NCBI RefSeq assembly: GCF_009905435.1
Contig: NZ_JAAAMT010000002.1
Location: 124,001 to 188,000, forward strand
Reading direction: 5' to 3'
From: Pseudomonas sp. R5(2019)
Lineage (GTDB): Bacteria > Pseudomonadota > Gammaproteobacteria > Pseudomonadales > Pseudomonadaceae
Length of the DNA stretch: 64,000 bases
Shown here: in pieces, positions 48,079 to 59,895 of the stretch
Numbering within the stretch: the first letter of the stretch is position 1
How the letters are laid out: each line of letters opens with the position of its first letter
Translations under genes and position numbers: made by a program
Notes under the pieces: model-generated
Told to the model about the DNA's origin: nothing
What the model saw: the letters and a program-made list of their open reading frames with translations, nothing else
The model's database searches: none

Positions 48079-49671
48079 TTAGTGAACCACCGCAGCCTGC
48101 GCAACGTCTTCCGGCAATACCGGTACGTAGGTCAGTTGCAGGCGCGAGCTGCTCCATTCGCGAACCTGGTTGGTCAGCTCCAGGTCGTTGTTCAGCTTGC
48201 GACCGTAGGACGGTACGATCTCCTTGAGCCTGGCTTGCCACTCAGGGGTCTTGATGCGGTCCTTGAAGGTTTTTTCCAGCACGCTGAGCATGATCGGCGC
48301 AGCGGTCGAGGCACCTGGGGATGCGCCCAGCAGGGCGGCGATAGTGCCGTCAGCCGAGGCAACGACTTCGGTACCGAACTGCAGAACACCGCCCTTCTCG
48401 GCATCCTTCTTGATGACCTGAACGCGCTGGCCAGCATTGATCAGCGACCAGTCTTCGTTTTTGGCTTCAGGGAAGTACTCACGCAGGGACGCCATGCGCT
48501 CGTCCATGCTCAACATCAACTGGCCCATCAGGTAGGTGCTCAGGTCCAGGTTGTCGATGCCAGCGTGGGTCATCGGCAGGATATTGTGGGTGGTCAAGGC
48601 GCTGAACATATCCAGCAGCGAACCGTGTTTCAGGAACTTGGTGGAGAAGGTCGCGAACGGACCGAACAGCAGGACTTCCTTGCCATCGATCACTCGGGTG
48701 TCCAGGTGAGGAACCGACATCGGCGGTGCGCCAACCGAGGCTTTGCCGTACAGCTTGGCCTTGTGACGAGCCACCACTTCAGGGTTGCGGGTGACCAGGA
48801 ACTGGCCGCCAACCGGGAAGCCGGCATAGCCGTCAGCTTCCGGAATGCCGGACTTCTGCAGCAGTTTCAGGGCTCCACCGCCCGCGCCGATAAACACGAA
48901 CCTGGCCTTGACGCTGGTTTCCACGCCTTTGTTGGCCAGGTCAGCGACGACCACGGTCCAGGTGTTGTCAGCATTGCGCACGATGTCGCGCACTTCGTGC
49001 TGTACATGCAGTTTTACGTTGTCGTTGCGGGTCAGCGAACCCACCAGCTGACGGGTGATTTCACCGAAGTTGACGTCGGTGCCGATCGACATGCGCGTGG
49101 CGGCGATTTTCTGGTCGGCAGCGCGGCCTTCCATGACCAGCGGCACCCACTTCTGGATCTGCGCGTGGTCTTCGGAATACTCCATGCCGCGGAACAGCGA
49201 GCTGTGCTGCAGGGCAGCATGACGCTTCTTGAGGAACTCGACGTTCTCGTCGCCCCAGACGAAGCTCATGTGCGGCACGTTGTTGATGAAGGTTTTCGGG
49301 TTGTTCAGAACCTTCCGATCGACCTGGTAGGCCCAGAACTGCTTGGAGATCTCGAACTGCTCGTTGACCGCCACCGCCTTGCTGATGTCGATGCCGCCAT
49401 CGGCGGTTTCCGGCGTGTAGTTCAGTTCGCAGAACGCGGAGTGACCGGTACCGGCGTTGTTCCAGGCGTTGGAGCTTTCTTCGGCGACCTTGTCCAGGCG
49501 CTCGTAGATATCGATGGACCAGCTCGGTTCGAGCTCATTGAGGTAGGTACCCAGGCTTGCACTCATGATGCCGCCGCCGATCAGCAGCACATCCACGGTT
49601 TTTTCAGGCGCATTGGGTTTGGAGCAGCCAACGACACTCAGGCAGACGAGCATCAGCAGGAATTTTTTCAT
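48079..49671 (-). CDS. mqo: Malate:quinone oxidoreductase with lipoprotein signal peptide
   Basis: Mqo oxidises L-malate to oxaloacetate and passes electrons to quinone, replacing malate dehydrogenase in the TCA cycle. The 530 residues hold the FAD motif [42 protein letters not shown], and the C-terminal [19 protein letters not shown]. Unlike most Mqo proteins it begins [20 protein letters not shown], a type II signal with lipid-bearing Cys16 and Ser at +2. This predicts export and anchoring in the periplasm, probably at the outer membrane by the Asp rule. Pseudomonads carry several mqo paralogues, and some have signal peptides. A terminator follows. Confidence 0.93.
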   Translation of the reverse strand: MKKFLLMLVCLSVVGCSKPNAPEKTVDVLLIGGGIMSASLGTYLNELEPSWSIDIYERLDKVAEESSNAWNNAGTGHSAFCELNYTPETADGGIDISKAVAVNEQFEISKQFWAYQVDRKVLNNPKTFINNVPHMSFVWGDENVEFLKKRHAALQHSSLFRGMEYSEDHAQIQKWVPLVMEGRAADQKIAATRMSIGTDVNFGEITRQLVGSLTRNDNVKLHVQHEVRDIVRNADNTWTVVVADLANKGVETSVKARFVFIGAGGGALKLLQKSGIPEADGYAGFPVGGQFLVTRNPEVVARHKAKLYGKASVGAPPMSVPHLDTRVIDGKEVLLFGPFATFSTKFLKHGSLLDMFSALTTHNILPMTHAGIDNLDLSTYLMGQLMLSMDERMASLREYFPEAKNEDWSLINAGQRVQVIKKDAEKGGVLQFGTEVVASADGTIAALLGASPGASTAAPIMLSVLEKTFKDRIKTPEWQARLKEIVPSYGRKLNNDLELTNQVREWSSSRLQLTYVPVLPEDVAQAAVVH

Positions 49672-49868
49672 TGAATCGGTCCAATTAAGAAAGCTGTGGC
49701 GTGCTTAGCAAACAGTGTGCCGACTTGCCTGCGACCAACGGACGCTTGCCTTTGAGGCCGGCTCGTGGCAACCGAATGGCGGGTTTCCGCCAAAAATGAA
49801 CAATATTTCATCTTCAGGTGGCGGATTTCCCCACTGCTGGCGTCGGGTGTGACCCGCTTAGTCACACT
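49672..49868. other. Intergenic region upstream of mqo with hairpins
   Basis: It holds the mqo promoter region. A perfect 7-bp hairpin GTGTGAC/GTCACAC lies at 49847-49867, directly at the 3' end of the pseudouridine synthase gene, with no T-run. A smaller one, GGCGG/CCGCC, is near 49779. Either could be a weak terminator or an operator. Confidence 0.4.
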
Positions 49869-50762
49869 TCACGGCCAATCCAGTTCCAGCCGGCTTTCAA
49901 AACACCTCGACTCACCGGTCAACGGGTCGTTGAACGCCAGACGCTTGGCCAACAGCTTCAAGGGCCTTGAGTAATCGTCGTCGCCGGGCGGACTGACATC
50001 GGGGTAGAAGGGATCGTTGCAGATACTCGCCCCCAGGGCGGTCATGTGCACGCGCAGCTGGTGTGTTTTGCCCGTGACCGGCGAAAGCCCGTAACGCCAC
50101 CAGCGGGGGGTTTTCTCCAACACTTGGGCAATGGTTTCACTGTTGCTGGGACCGTCCACTTCCTGCATGCGGAAAAATGGCTCGCCATGGACCAGGCGGC
50201 TCTTGTGTATCAATGGAAAGTCCAGATGCGGCAAGGGTGCGGCGATGGCTTGGTAGTGCTTGTCGATTTGCCGGCTGGGAAACAGTGACTGATAGGCCGA
50301 GCGCGTCTGCGGGTTGGCGGAGAACAACACCAGGCCGGCGGTGTGCCGATCGATACGGTGCAGGGGCACCAGGTGCGGGTTGTCGAGACGACGAATCAAG
50401 CGGCGCAGCAAGGTGTGCTCAACGTATTCACCGGTGGGCGTGACCGGCAAAAAGTGCGGTTTGTCCGCCACCACCAGATGCTCATCCACATGCAGGATGT
50501 TTTCCAGCACCGGGATGGCTTTTTCGTTGGGGACTTCGCGAAAGTAATGAATGCGCAACCCGACCTTGTAGGGTTGCGCAACATCAATCGGCTGCCCGGC
50601 GGCATCCAGCACCCGCCCACGGGCAATACGGTCGAGCCATTGTTCCCGGCCGATGGCCTTGAAATGATCACACAGGCAGTCCAGCACCGTTGCCCATTGC
50701 CCGGGCGGCAGGCAAACAGTGCTGGCCTGAAGACGGGCCGGATCGAAAGGAAGGCTGGACAT
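49869..50762 (-). CDS. RluA-family pseudouridine synthase
   Basis: A 297-residue RNA pseudouridine synthase. The catalytic Asp138 is in PLHRIDRHTAGLVLF, the RluA-family motif II, followed by HKSRLVHGEPFFRMQEV and the C-terminal YGLSPVTGKTHQLRVHMTALGASICNDPFYPD. The N-terminal 60 residues resemble a degenerate S4-like domain. The target RNA site cannot be named from sequence. The start MSSLPFDPARLQ at 50762 is the first that matches the family; the ribosome site is weak, and 28 further upstream codons look non-coding. Confidence 0.88.
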   Translation of the reverse strand: MSSLPFDPARLQASTVCLPPGQWATVLDCLCDHFKAIGREQWLDRIARGRVLDAAGQPIDVAQPYKVGLRIHYFREVPNEKAIPVLENILHVDEHLVVADKPHFLPVTPTGEYVEHTLLRRLIRRLDNPHLVPLHRIDRHTAGLVLFSANPQTRSAYQSLFPSRQIDKHYQAIAAPLPHLDFPLIHKSRLVHGEPFFRMQEVDGPSNSETIAQVLEKTPRWWRYGLSPVTGKTHQLRVHMTALGASICNDPFYPDVSPPGDDDYSRPLKLLAKRLAFNDPLTGESRCFESRLELDWP

Positions 50763-50870
50763 GGACACACTCGCAAGGCAATTGCGCGCCATTATCCAGC
50801 AAGCGCCGACCCTCAGCCAGCCTGGACGACAATCGTCAATGCCCACGCCGTCCGGCAGGGCACACCCGGC

Positions 50871-51302
50871 TCACACCAGCCCCGCGCGATAGCCAAGACC
50901 CTTGCGTGCGGTAAGCACCTGCCGGCGCGCAGTGCCCTCGGCCAGGCCGACATGCACCCAGCGGTCAAACTCAAGAATGACCTGGTCGAATTCAAGGTCG
51001 CTATCGGCAATCAGCGCCGCCAACTCCCGGGGGCTGACGCCCGGGGCGCTGATATCGGCAGCCAGCCCGCTCATGTGCGCGCTTCTGGCAGCGCCGCCGA
51101 TCAGGCGATTGAGTGAGGGTGATCGATAACCGCTGCTGACCAGGATGGGGCGCTTGACCAGCCCCCGGATCTCCTCGAGAAAGGCTGCCAGGCGCTTGAG
51201 CCGGGCAAGCACAAGGGCATCGGGTTGGTTGTCGATACCTTTTCGGGCCGCCGTTTCCGACACGGTCAGCTCATCGAGGGTAAAAAATTTCGTCAGATAC
51301 AT
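50871..51302 (-). CDS. M15-type peptidase without signal peptide
   Basis: A 143-residue zinc peptidase-like protein of the M15 family (D-Ala-D-Ala or L-Ala-D-Glu type, as in phage endolysins). It has LVSSGYRSPSLNRLIGGAARSAHMSGLAADIS (His and Asp ligands) and FDRWVHVGL (third ligand His). It starts MYLTKFFTLDELTVSETAARKG, with no signal peptide, so it would act in the cytoplasm or leave by lysis. GGAG precedes ATG 51302. No holin or other phage gene is near. The family is widespread in pseudomonads as a lone gene. Confidence 0.82.
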   Translation of the reverse strand: MYLTKFFTLDELTVSETAARKGIDNQPDALVLARLKRLAAFLEEIRGLVKRPILVSSGYRSPSLNRLIGGAARSAHMSGLAADISAPGVSPRELAALIADSDLEFDQVILEFDRWVHVGLAEGTARRQVLTARKGLGYRAGLV

Positions 51303-51454
51303 GGTCGCCACTCCTTGGCGCAGGCTGGGTTGAATGTTCGTCGTTGGCCGGCCTTGCAGGGAGCCAAGGCCGGCGCGAATCATTTTCCACAAACCGTTTG
51401 CGCGCGCAGCGACAGAAATGCTTCAACAGATGACACCAACAGCCAGAAGCGGCG

Positions 51455-51691
51455 TCAGCGCAAAAAAGCCACGACCTGGTCGCCATTGAATGGCCAGCTC
51501 AATTCCGCCCCGTTGTCGACCCGTCGCAACACGGGGATGCGTAAGGAGTAGGCGGCAAAATGGTGATCATCGTCGGCAATATCCACCAGTTCGACCAGCA
51601 ATCCATGCTCGACCATCGGTATTAATTCGGCTTCCGCCAACTCGCAAAGATGGCAACCGAGGGTACCGAACAGTTGGCATTCAGGCAGCAT
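51455..51691 (-). CDS. Glutaredoxin-like protein (DUF836)
   Basis: A 78-residue thioredoxin-fold protein: MLPECQLFGTLGCHLCELAEAELIPMVEHG with redox motif CHLC (14-17), cis-Pro in RIPVLRR, and C-terminal FNGDQVVAFL. It is the DUF836 small glutaredoxin family. ATG 51691 gives the standard length; the ORF start at 51769 lies in untranslated sequence. It sits between ligA and the M15 gene on the same strand, and its redox partner is unknown. Confidence 0.85.
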   Translation of the reverse strand: MLPECQLFGTLGCHLCELAEAELIPMVEHGLLVELVDIADDDHHFAAYSLRIPVLRRVDNGAELSWPFNGDQVVAFLR

Positions 51692-51799
51692 GTTCAGGGT
51701 CCGTCCAGTGCAAGGGGAGGGAAAATATTCTAGGGCCAGAAAACAGCATCGTCGAGTCGGATAGGGCACCTGTCGATCGTCCAGGTGCCCTGCGTGCCA

Positions 51800-54366
<2,567 letters not shown>

Positions 54367-54379
54367 GTTGTGTCGGCGA

Positions 54380-54405
54380 ACCGCGGGGCTGCAAGCCCCT
54401 GCGGT
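54380..54405 (-). terminator. Hairpin at the zipA stop codon
   Basis: ACCGCGGGGCT and AGCCCCTGCGGT pair with one bulged base around a GCA loop, right at the end of zipA. No T-run follows, so it may stabilise the message rather than terminate. Confidence 0.4.
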
Positions 54406-55259
54406 CAGCGTTTCTGAGTCAGGGCGCGGCGTTCGAATTCGACAATGCGCTGACGGTAGTGTTCGATGGTCTGGGCGGTCAGCACGCTGCGCTGGTCGTC
54501 CTTGAGCTCGCCGTTGAGCTCGTGGGACAGCTTGCGCGCCGCCGCCACCATGATGTCGAAGGCTTGCTTGGGATTGCGCGGCCCCGGCAGGCCAAGGAAG
54601 AAACTGACCGCACGGGTGCTGAAGTGGTCGATGTCGTCCAGGTCGAACACTCCAGGCTTGACCGCGTTGGCCATGGAGAACAGCACTTCGCCGTTGCCGG
54701 CCATGCTTTCGTGGCGGTGGAAAATGTCCATCTCGCCGAAGCGCAGGCCGCTTTCCAGAATGTTCTGCAGCAATGCCGGGCCCTTGAAGCCGCCTTCGTC
54801 GCGAGAGATGACGCTGATGACCAGGACTTCTTCGACCGGTGGCAAATCCTTGCTTTCGGTGACTGCACCGGTCGCGCTGAATGCAGGGGCCTTGTCATCC
54901 GGGAAGTCGTCGTTTCCAAGGCCCGAGAACAGGTCCGGCTCTCGGCTGGCCTTCATGCTCGATTCTTTCCTGGCGGTTTCGCCCTGGCGCTTGTCGCGCT
55001 TGGTCAGCGGCTCGCGCTCTGCGGACATCGACGGCAGGTCGTGCTCGTCCAGGCCCGGTTCCTTTTGGTCTTCCAGTACGCGCGGGGTGCCCAGTACTTC
55101 AGTGTTGGGCTCGTCGTCCGGAGCATTGGAAAAACTGCGGTCCAGACGGAACTTCAACTTGCCCTTGCCGCCACGCATGCGGCGCCAGCCGTCGAACAGT
55201 ATCCCGGCAATGACAATAATGCCGATGACAATCAGCCACTCGCGCAGACCGATATCCAT
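54405..55259 (-). CDS. zipA: Cell division protein ZipA
   Basis: ZipA anchors FtsZ to the inner membrane at the septum. The 284 residues show an N-terminal membrane segment ([19 protein letters not shown], 7-25), an Arg/Lys-rich stretch, a charged linker of about 110 residues and a C-terminal FtsZ-binding domain ([81 protein letters not shown]). zipA precedes ligA on the same strand, as in other gammaproteobacteria, with a REPIN in between. The 202 bases toward smc contain its promoter. Confidence 0.96.
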   Translation of the reverse strand: MDIGLREWLIVIGIIVIAGILFDGWRRMRGGKGKLKFRLDRSFSNAPDDEPNTEVLGTPRVLEDQKEPGLDEHDLPSMSAEREPLTKRDKRQGETARKESSMKASREPDLFSGLGNDDFPDDKAPAFSATGAVTESKDLPPVEEVLVISVISRDEGGFKGPALLQNILESGLRFGEMDIFHRHESMAGNGEVLFSMANAVKPGVFDLDDIDHFSTRAVSFFLGLPGPRNPKQAFDIMVAAARKLSHELNGELKDDQRSVLTAQTIEHYRQRIVEFERRALTQKR

Positions 55260-55461
55260 GTAATCCTGTGCCTCTATTCGAAAATTCTAAAAAAGAAGGG
55301 TCAAAAACCCCTTTAAAACGTGGCGCCAACTGTATGTTCTGTCAGGCGTTTCCCACGCACACGATAATGGGACACTAAGCTAGCACGACCTTGGTGAACT
55401 TTACACCGTCTGTCGCATCTGTCCCGGCCAATCCGTCCGATAGCGTGCCTGGGTTATCAGC

Positions 55462-58400
55462 TCAGGATTCGACCATCGCCAGCGCCTCTTCTACATCCAC
55501 CGCCACCAACCGTGAGCAGCCGGGCTCATGCATGGTCACCCCCATCAGTTGATCGGCCATTTCCATGGCAATCTTGTTGTGGGTGATATAGATGAACTGC
55601 ACAGTTTGTGACATTTCCTTCACCAACCGGGCATACCGTCCAACGTTAGCATCATCCAGTGGCGCATCCACTTCATCGAGCATGCAAAACGGCGCCGGAT
55701 TCAATTTGAAGATGGCAAATACCAATGCCAACGCCGTCAGTGCCTTCTCGCCCCCCGAGAGCAAATGAATGGTGCTGTTCTTCTTCCCCGGCGGGCGCGC
55801 CATAATGGTTACCCCTGTATCGAGTAAATCTTCGCCCGTCAGTTCCAAATAAGCGCTGCCGCCACCGAAAACTTTTGGAAACAAGGCCTGCAAACCACCG
55901 TTTATCTGATCAAAGGTGTCCTTGAAGCGTGTTCGGGTTTCCTTGTCGATCTTGCGGATAACGTTTTCCAGGGTGTCCAGGGCTTCGACCAGGTCGGCAT
56001 CCTGGGCATCAAGGTAACGCTTGCGCTCCGATTGCTGCTGGTACTCGTCGATAGCGGCCAGGTTGATGGCGCCCAGGCGCTGGATACGACCATCGATGCG
56101 TTCGAGTTCGAGTTCGGCCTCCTGTTCATTGGCCTCACCGCTGAGCGTCGCGAGGACGCCGTGCAGGTCATAACCGTCTTCGTGCAATTGGTCTTGCAGG
56201 GCCTTGCGTCGCACGCTCAAGGCCTGCCATTCCATCCGGTGCTGTTCCAGCTGGCCACGCAAGAGCTGGCTTTGCTGTTCGGCCTGGGTGCGGCGTTTTT
56301 CGGCCTCGCGCAATTCGCGGTCGGCTTCTTCCATGGTCATGCGTGCCTGGCGCATTTCTTCATCGACGACCATGCGCCGTTCAAGCAACTCTTCGAGCTT
56401 GATGCGCAACTCTTCCAGCGGCGCTGCGCCCTCCTCCAGGCTCAGACTCAACTGCTCCTGCTTTTCATTCAAACGGTCCGATTGCAACGCCAGCCGTTCC
56501 AGCGCCTGGCGGGTGGAGTCGTGCTGGGCGCGCAGGGAGCCCAGCCGGACCGCCAGCTGGTGAGCATGGTCCTTGTGCTGGCGGGCTTCCTGGCGGACCC
56601 GGTCCAGCCGCTCGCGCAGGCTGTCACGTCGGGCCAGCAGGGCTTCGCGCAGCGAAGTGTCCTGCGCCATGAGGTCCAGGGCGTCTTGCAGCACCAGCCG
56701 TGATTCGCCGAGTTGTTCCTGTTCCAGGGCACGCTGCTCGGCCAGTTCGGCCAGCTCTTCATCCAGGCGACGACGGCGCAAGGTCAGTTGCTCGACCTTG
56801 GCCTTGCCCGCCGAGAGCTGGGCCTTGAGCTCACCCTGCTGGCGCGACTCATCCTGGAGCCGTCGGCGCAATTGCTCGCGGTTGTCTTCCTGCAACAGCT
56901 GTTGCTCGCGCAACTGCTGCAACTGTTCGTCCAGCCCCGCAAGCGTGGCCTCACGGGCTTCGCGGTCCAGCTCCAACTGTTGCATCTCCTGACCGCGCGC
57001 GAGCATGCCGCTGTGGGCATCGCTGGCGCGGCAGACCCGCAGAAAATGGCGGCCGACCCAATAGCCGTCACGGCTGATCAGGCTTTGACCGAGGCTGAGT
57101 TGGCCGCGACGAGCCAGAGCGGTATCCAAATCTTCGACCGGGCTGACGGCCGCCAGCCAAGGCGCGAGATCGAAATGGCTCTGCACCTTGTCCAGCAGGC
57201 TACCGGGCGCGCGGGCCGAGTCGCGCCCCGGGTCGACCAGACGCAAGTCGCCCTGAGTGAAGCCCGCCAGGTCCAGCGGGCCGAAATCATCCACCAGCAC
57301 GGCCTGCAAATCAGCGCCCAGCACCGTTTCGACCGCCAGTTCCCAACCCGGCTCAACCCGCAGCCCTTCGGCCAAGCGTGGCTTGTGCTCAAGGCCTTGC
57401 TCGCGCAACCACTGGGCGGTGCCGGTGCCAGGGTCGAGCGCGGCCTGCTGCAAGGCCTCAAGCGAAGCCAGGCGGCCGCTCAAGCGTTGCAGCTCACCCT
57501 GAGCCTGCTGTTGCGCCTGTGTGGCAGCCTGCAGATCGGTGCGCAGCTGCTCGAGTTTCTCGACCAGCTCAGCTTCACCCGCTTGCCATTCGTCAATGAG
57601 CAATTCGCTGCTCAGTACTTGCTCGCTGAGTTCGAGGATCGCGGCATCTTCCGGATCGGCCGCCAGCAACGCCAGCTCATCGCCCAGCCGGCGCTGGCGC
57701 TCGCTGAGTTTTTCAAGGCTCAGTTCCAGCTGCGCAATGCGCGACTGCTGCACTTCGGCCTGACGCCTGGGTTCGGCCGAACGGGTGTTGAAGCTGTCCC
57801 ATTCCTCCTGCCAGCTGTGCATGGTGGTTTCCGACTCTTCCAGCGCGACGGCGGACTCCTCGGCCGAGGCGCTGGTGAGCGCCTGTTCCGGTTCCAGCAT
57901 TGCCAACTCTTCGCCCAGGGTGGCGAGCAAGGTGCGGTCATGGCCCAGGTGGGATTCGGTTTCCAGCCGCGAGCGCTCGGCTTCCTTGAGGTCGTCTTGT
58001 AACTGGCGCAGACGCTGCTGGCCATGCTGAATGCTTTGTTCAACCCGGGCGATATCGCCGCCGACCGAATAGAAACGCCCCTGCACCAGATTGAAGCGCT
58101 CGGACAAATCATGATGACCGTCGCGCAGCCGCTCGATACTGGCATCGGCATTGCGCTGCTCGGCCACCAAGGCTTCGAAGCCGACCTCCTGATCGCCGAT
58201 CACCGCCTCGCGCTGGGCGACCTGCTCGTTCAGCGCCTGCCAGCGCAGGGCCGACAGCTGGGCCTTGAGCTGGCGCTCCTCAGCCTTGTACTGCTGATAC
58301 TTTTCGGCCGCCTGGGCCTGGCGGTGCAGGCGCTCGAGCTGACGCTCCAGCTCTTCACGCAGGTCGGTCAGGCGCTCGAGGTTTTCGTGAGTGCGGCGAA

Positions 58401-58950
58401 TACGGTTTTCGGTTTCGCGACGGCGCTCCTTGTACTTGGAGATGCCGGCGGCTTCTTCGATGAAGTTGCGCAGCTCCTCTGGCTTGGCCTCGATCAGCTT
58501 GGAGATCATCCCCTGCTCGATGATCGAGTAGCTGCGCGGCCCAAGGCCGGTGCCAAGGAAAATATCGGTGATGTCCCGCCGACGGCACTTGGCGCCATTG
58601 AGGAAATAGCTGTTCTGGCCGTCGCGGGTCACCTTGCGGCGGATCGAAATCTCGGCGTAGCTGGCGTATTCGCCCACCAGCGTGGTTTCAGCATTATCGA
58701 AGATCAGTTCGATGCTCGCCTGGCTGACCGGTTTACGGCTGGTGGAGCCGTTGAAGATGACGTCGGTCATCGATTCGCCGCGCAGGTTCTTGGCCGAGCT
58801 TTCGCCCATCACCCAGCGCACCGCATCGATGATGTTGGACTTGCCGCAGCCATTGGGGCCGACCACGGCGGCCATGTTACTGGGGAAGTTCACGGTCGTC
58901 GGGTCGACGAAGGACTTGAACCCCGCCAGCTTGATGCATTTGAGGCGCAT
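55462..58950 (-). CDS. smc: Chromosome segregation ATPase SMC
   Basis: SMC condensin organises and separates chromosomes. The 1162-residue protein has the N-terminal Walker A GPNGCGKSNIIDAVRWVMGE, a long coiled coil, a hinge near 515-640 (GLRVEPGWELAVETVLGADLQAVLVDDF), a second coil, then signature LLSGGEKALTALALVFAIF and Walker B FCMLDEVDAPLDDANV with D-loop. The length is typical. No good ribosome site is seen upstream of ATG 58950, and the GntR gene ends two bases before it, so coupled translation is likely. No scpA or scpB lies adjacent. Confidence 0.97.
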   Translation of the reverse strand: MRLKCIKLAGFKSFVDPTTVNFPSNMAAVVGPNGCGKSNIIDAVRWVMGESSAKNLRGESMTDVIFNGSTSRKPVSQASIELIFDNAETTLVGEYASYAEISIRRKVTRDGQNSYFLNGAKCRRRDITDIFLGTGLGPRSYSIIEQGMISKLIEAKPEELRNFIEEAAGISKYKERRRETENRIRRTHENLERLTDLREELERQLERLHRQAQAAEKYQQYKAEERQLKAQLSALRWQALNEQVAQREAVIGDQEVGFEALVAEQRNADASIERLRDGHHDLSERFNLVQGRFYSVGGDIARVEQSIQHGQQRLRQLQDDLKEAERSRLETESHLGHDRTLLATLGEELAMLEPEQALTSASAEESAVALEESETTMHSWQEEWDSFNTRSAEPRRQAEVQQSRIAQLELSLEKLSERQRRLGDELALLAADPEDAAILELSEQVLSSELLIDEWQAGEAELVEKLEQLRTDLQAATQAQQQAQGELQRLSGRLASLEALQQAALDPGTGTAQWLREQGLEHKPRLAEGLRVEPGWELAVETVLGADLQAVLVDDFGPLDLAGFTQGDLRLVDPGRDSARAPGSLLDKVQSHFDLAPWLAAVSPVEDLDTALARRGQLSLGQSLISRDGYWVGRHFLRVCRASDAHSGMLARGQEMQQLELDREAREATLAGLDEQLQQLREQQLLQEDNREQLRRRLQDESRQQGELKAQLSAGKAKVEQLTLRRRRLDEELAELAEQRALEQEQLGESRLVLQDALDLMAQDTSLREALLARRDSLRERLDRVRQEARQHKDHAHQLAVRLGSLRAQHDSTRQALERLALQSDRLNEKQEQLSLSLEEGAAPLEELRIKLEELLERRMVVDEEMRQARMTMEEADRELREAEKRRTQAEQQSQLLRGQLEQHRMEWQALSVRRKALQDQLHEDGYDLHGVLATLSGEANEQEAELELERIDGRIQRLGAINLAAIDEYQQQSERKRYLDAQDADLVEALDTLENVIRKIDKETRTRFKDTFDQINGGLQALFPKVFGGGSAYLELTGEDLLDTGVTIMARPPGKKNSTIHLLSGGEKALTALALVFAIFKLNPAPFCMLDEVDAPLDDANVGRYARLVKEMSQTVQFIYITHNKIAMEMADQLMGVTMHEPGCSRLVAVDVEEALAMVES

Positions 58951-58952
58951 GT

Positions 58953-59606
58953 TTAAACCAGTGCCGCCAGCACTTGTTCGCAGCTGCGCTGTGCGTACTC
59001 GGCCAGCACGCTGCGGATGCGCGCCGGGTCGCGCGCCACCACTGCCTCAAGCAGTTTGGCGAACAGCGCCAGGTACTCGCTCATGTCCGCCTTGCGTTGG
59101 TCCAGCGCCAGATAATAGGTACGGCTCATGGCCGGCTGCAGGTTCTCGACGGTTTCCTGCAGGTACGGGTTATCGGCAAACGGATAGGCCGCGCGCATCA
59201 CGTTGAAGCTGTCTTCGACAAAGGCCTTGATATCGCCACGGCCAAGGCTGTCGGTCAGGCGTTGCTGGATGTCGAGAAACGGGGCGAGATCAGCCGGTGT
59301 TTTCCAGTTCTGAGCAACGGCATTGCCGAGCAGGATGTACAACTCGCTCATCAACCCGCACAGGCTGCGCACGTTGTGCTCGTTAAGCTCGGTCACGTGG
59401 GCGCCACGGCGCGGCAGGATGGTCACCAGATGACGGCGCTCAAGGATCAGCAAGGCTTCGCGCACCGAACCGCGGCTGACATTCAGGGCGGCAGTGACCT
59501 TTTGCTCTTGTATGCGCTCGGCCGGCTGTAACTCGCCACGAATGATACGTTCGGCAAGGTAATGGGCGATTTGCTCGCAGAGGCTGTCCGGCGCCTTGAA
59601 CGTCAT
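58953..59606 (-). CDS. GntR/FCD-family regulator, probable regulator of xdhABC
   Basis: A 217-residue regulator with a winged helix (LCEQIAHYLAERIIRGELQPAERIQEQKVTAALNVSRGSVREALLILERRHLVTILPRRGAHV) and an FCD-type helical ligand domain. It is divergent from xdhABC; between them lie two palindromic repeats covering the xdhA promoter, so local repression by this protein is the simplest model (inference). It also lies directly upstream of smc with a two-base gap, so smc is probably transcribed partly from its promoter. Confidence 0.9.
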   Translation of the reverse strand: MTFKAPDSLCEQIAHYLAERIIRGELQPAERIQEQKVTAALNVSRGSVREALLILERRHLVTILPRRGAHVTELNEHNVRSLCGLMSELYILLGNAVAQNWKTPADLAPFLDIQQRLTDSLGRGDIKAFVEDSFNVMRAAYPFADNPYLQETVENLQPAMSRTYYLALDQRKADMSEYLALFAKLLEAVVARDPARIRSVLAEYAQRSCEQVLAALV

Positions 59607-59693
59607 GGTTTTCCTTCAAAAATCTCGAACTGTGCAGGCGGCGCAGTGTAACGCAATTGGCTTGTGCAAGCGCAGGGGCCAATGTGTCGAAAC

Positions 59694-59709
59694 TGGCACG
59701 ATTTACGCA
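59694..59709 (+). promoter_or_regulatory. Possible sigma-54 promoter toward xdhA
   Basis: TGGCACG-ATTT-ACGCA has the invariant GG and GC with the required ten bases between. The -24 half is perfect and the -12 half has two mismatches. It points to xdhA, 187 bases away. Nitrogen-controlled purine use would fit. Confidence 0.4.
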
Positions 59710-59798
59710 AAAACATCCATCAACGCGAATCAAAGCGAAAGGTTCTACCCTTAACGTACCAGCTAGTTACACAGCCAGAACCACCGCCGGGGATTTTC

Positions 59799-59850
59799 TT
59801 GACCCATAAGTCAGAAAACCATTGACCCAAAAGTCAGAGCTGACTACATT
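59799..59850 (+). promoter_or_regulatory. xdhA promoter and operator repeats
   Basis: Two 17-bp direct repeats TTGACCCA(T/A)AAGTCAGA lie at 59799-59815 and 59822-59838 (16 of 17 identical). Each holds the palindrome TGAC-N6-GTCA, with centres 23 bases apart. A third palindrome GTCAGAGCTGAC is at 59833-59844. The second repeat supplies a -35 TTGACC (59822-59827), which with a 17-base spacer precedes -10 TACATT (59845-59850). A bound regulator would cover the -35. Confidence 0.75.
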
Positions 59851-59895
59851 CTGCACATGTCCGCTCAACAACAATAATTCGCTGTGAGGCCTTCC

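Noticed and set aside
50871..51302. M15 peptidase as part of a prophage lysis cassette
   Set aside because: Neighbours are housekeeping genes (pseudouridine synthase, glutaredoxin-like, ligA); no holin, spanin or structural phage gene is present.
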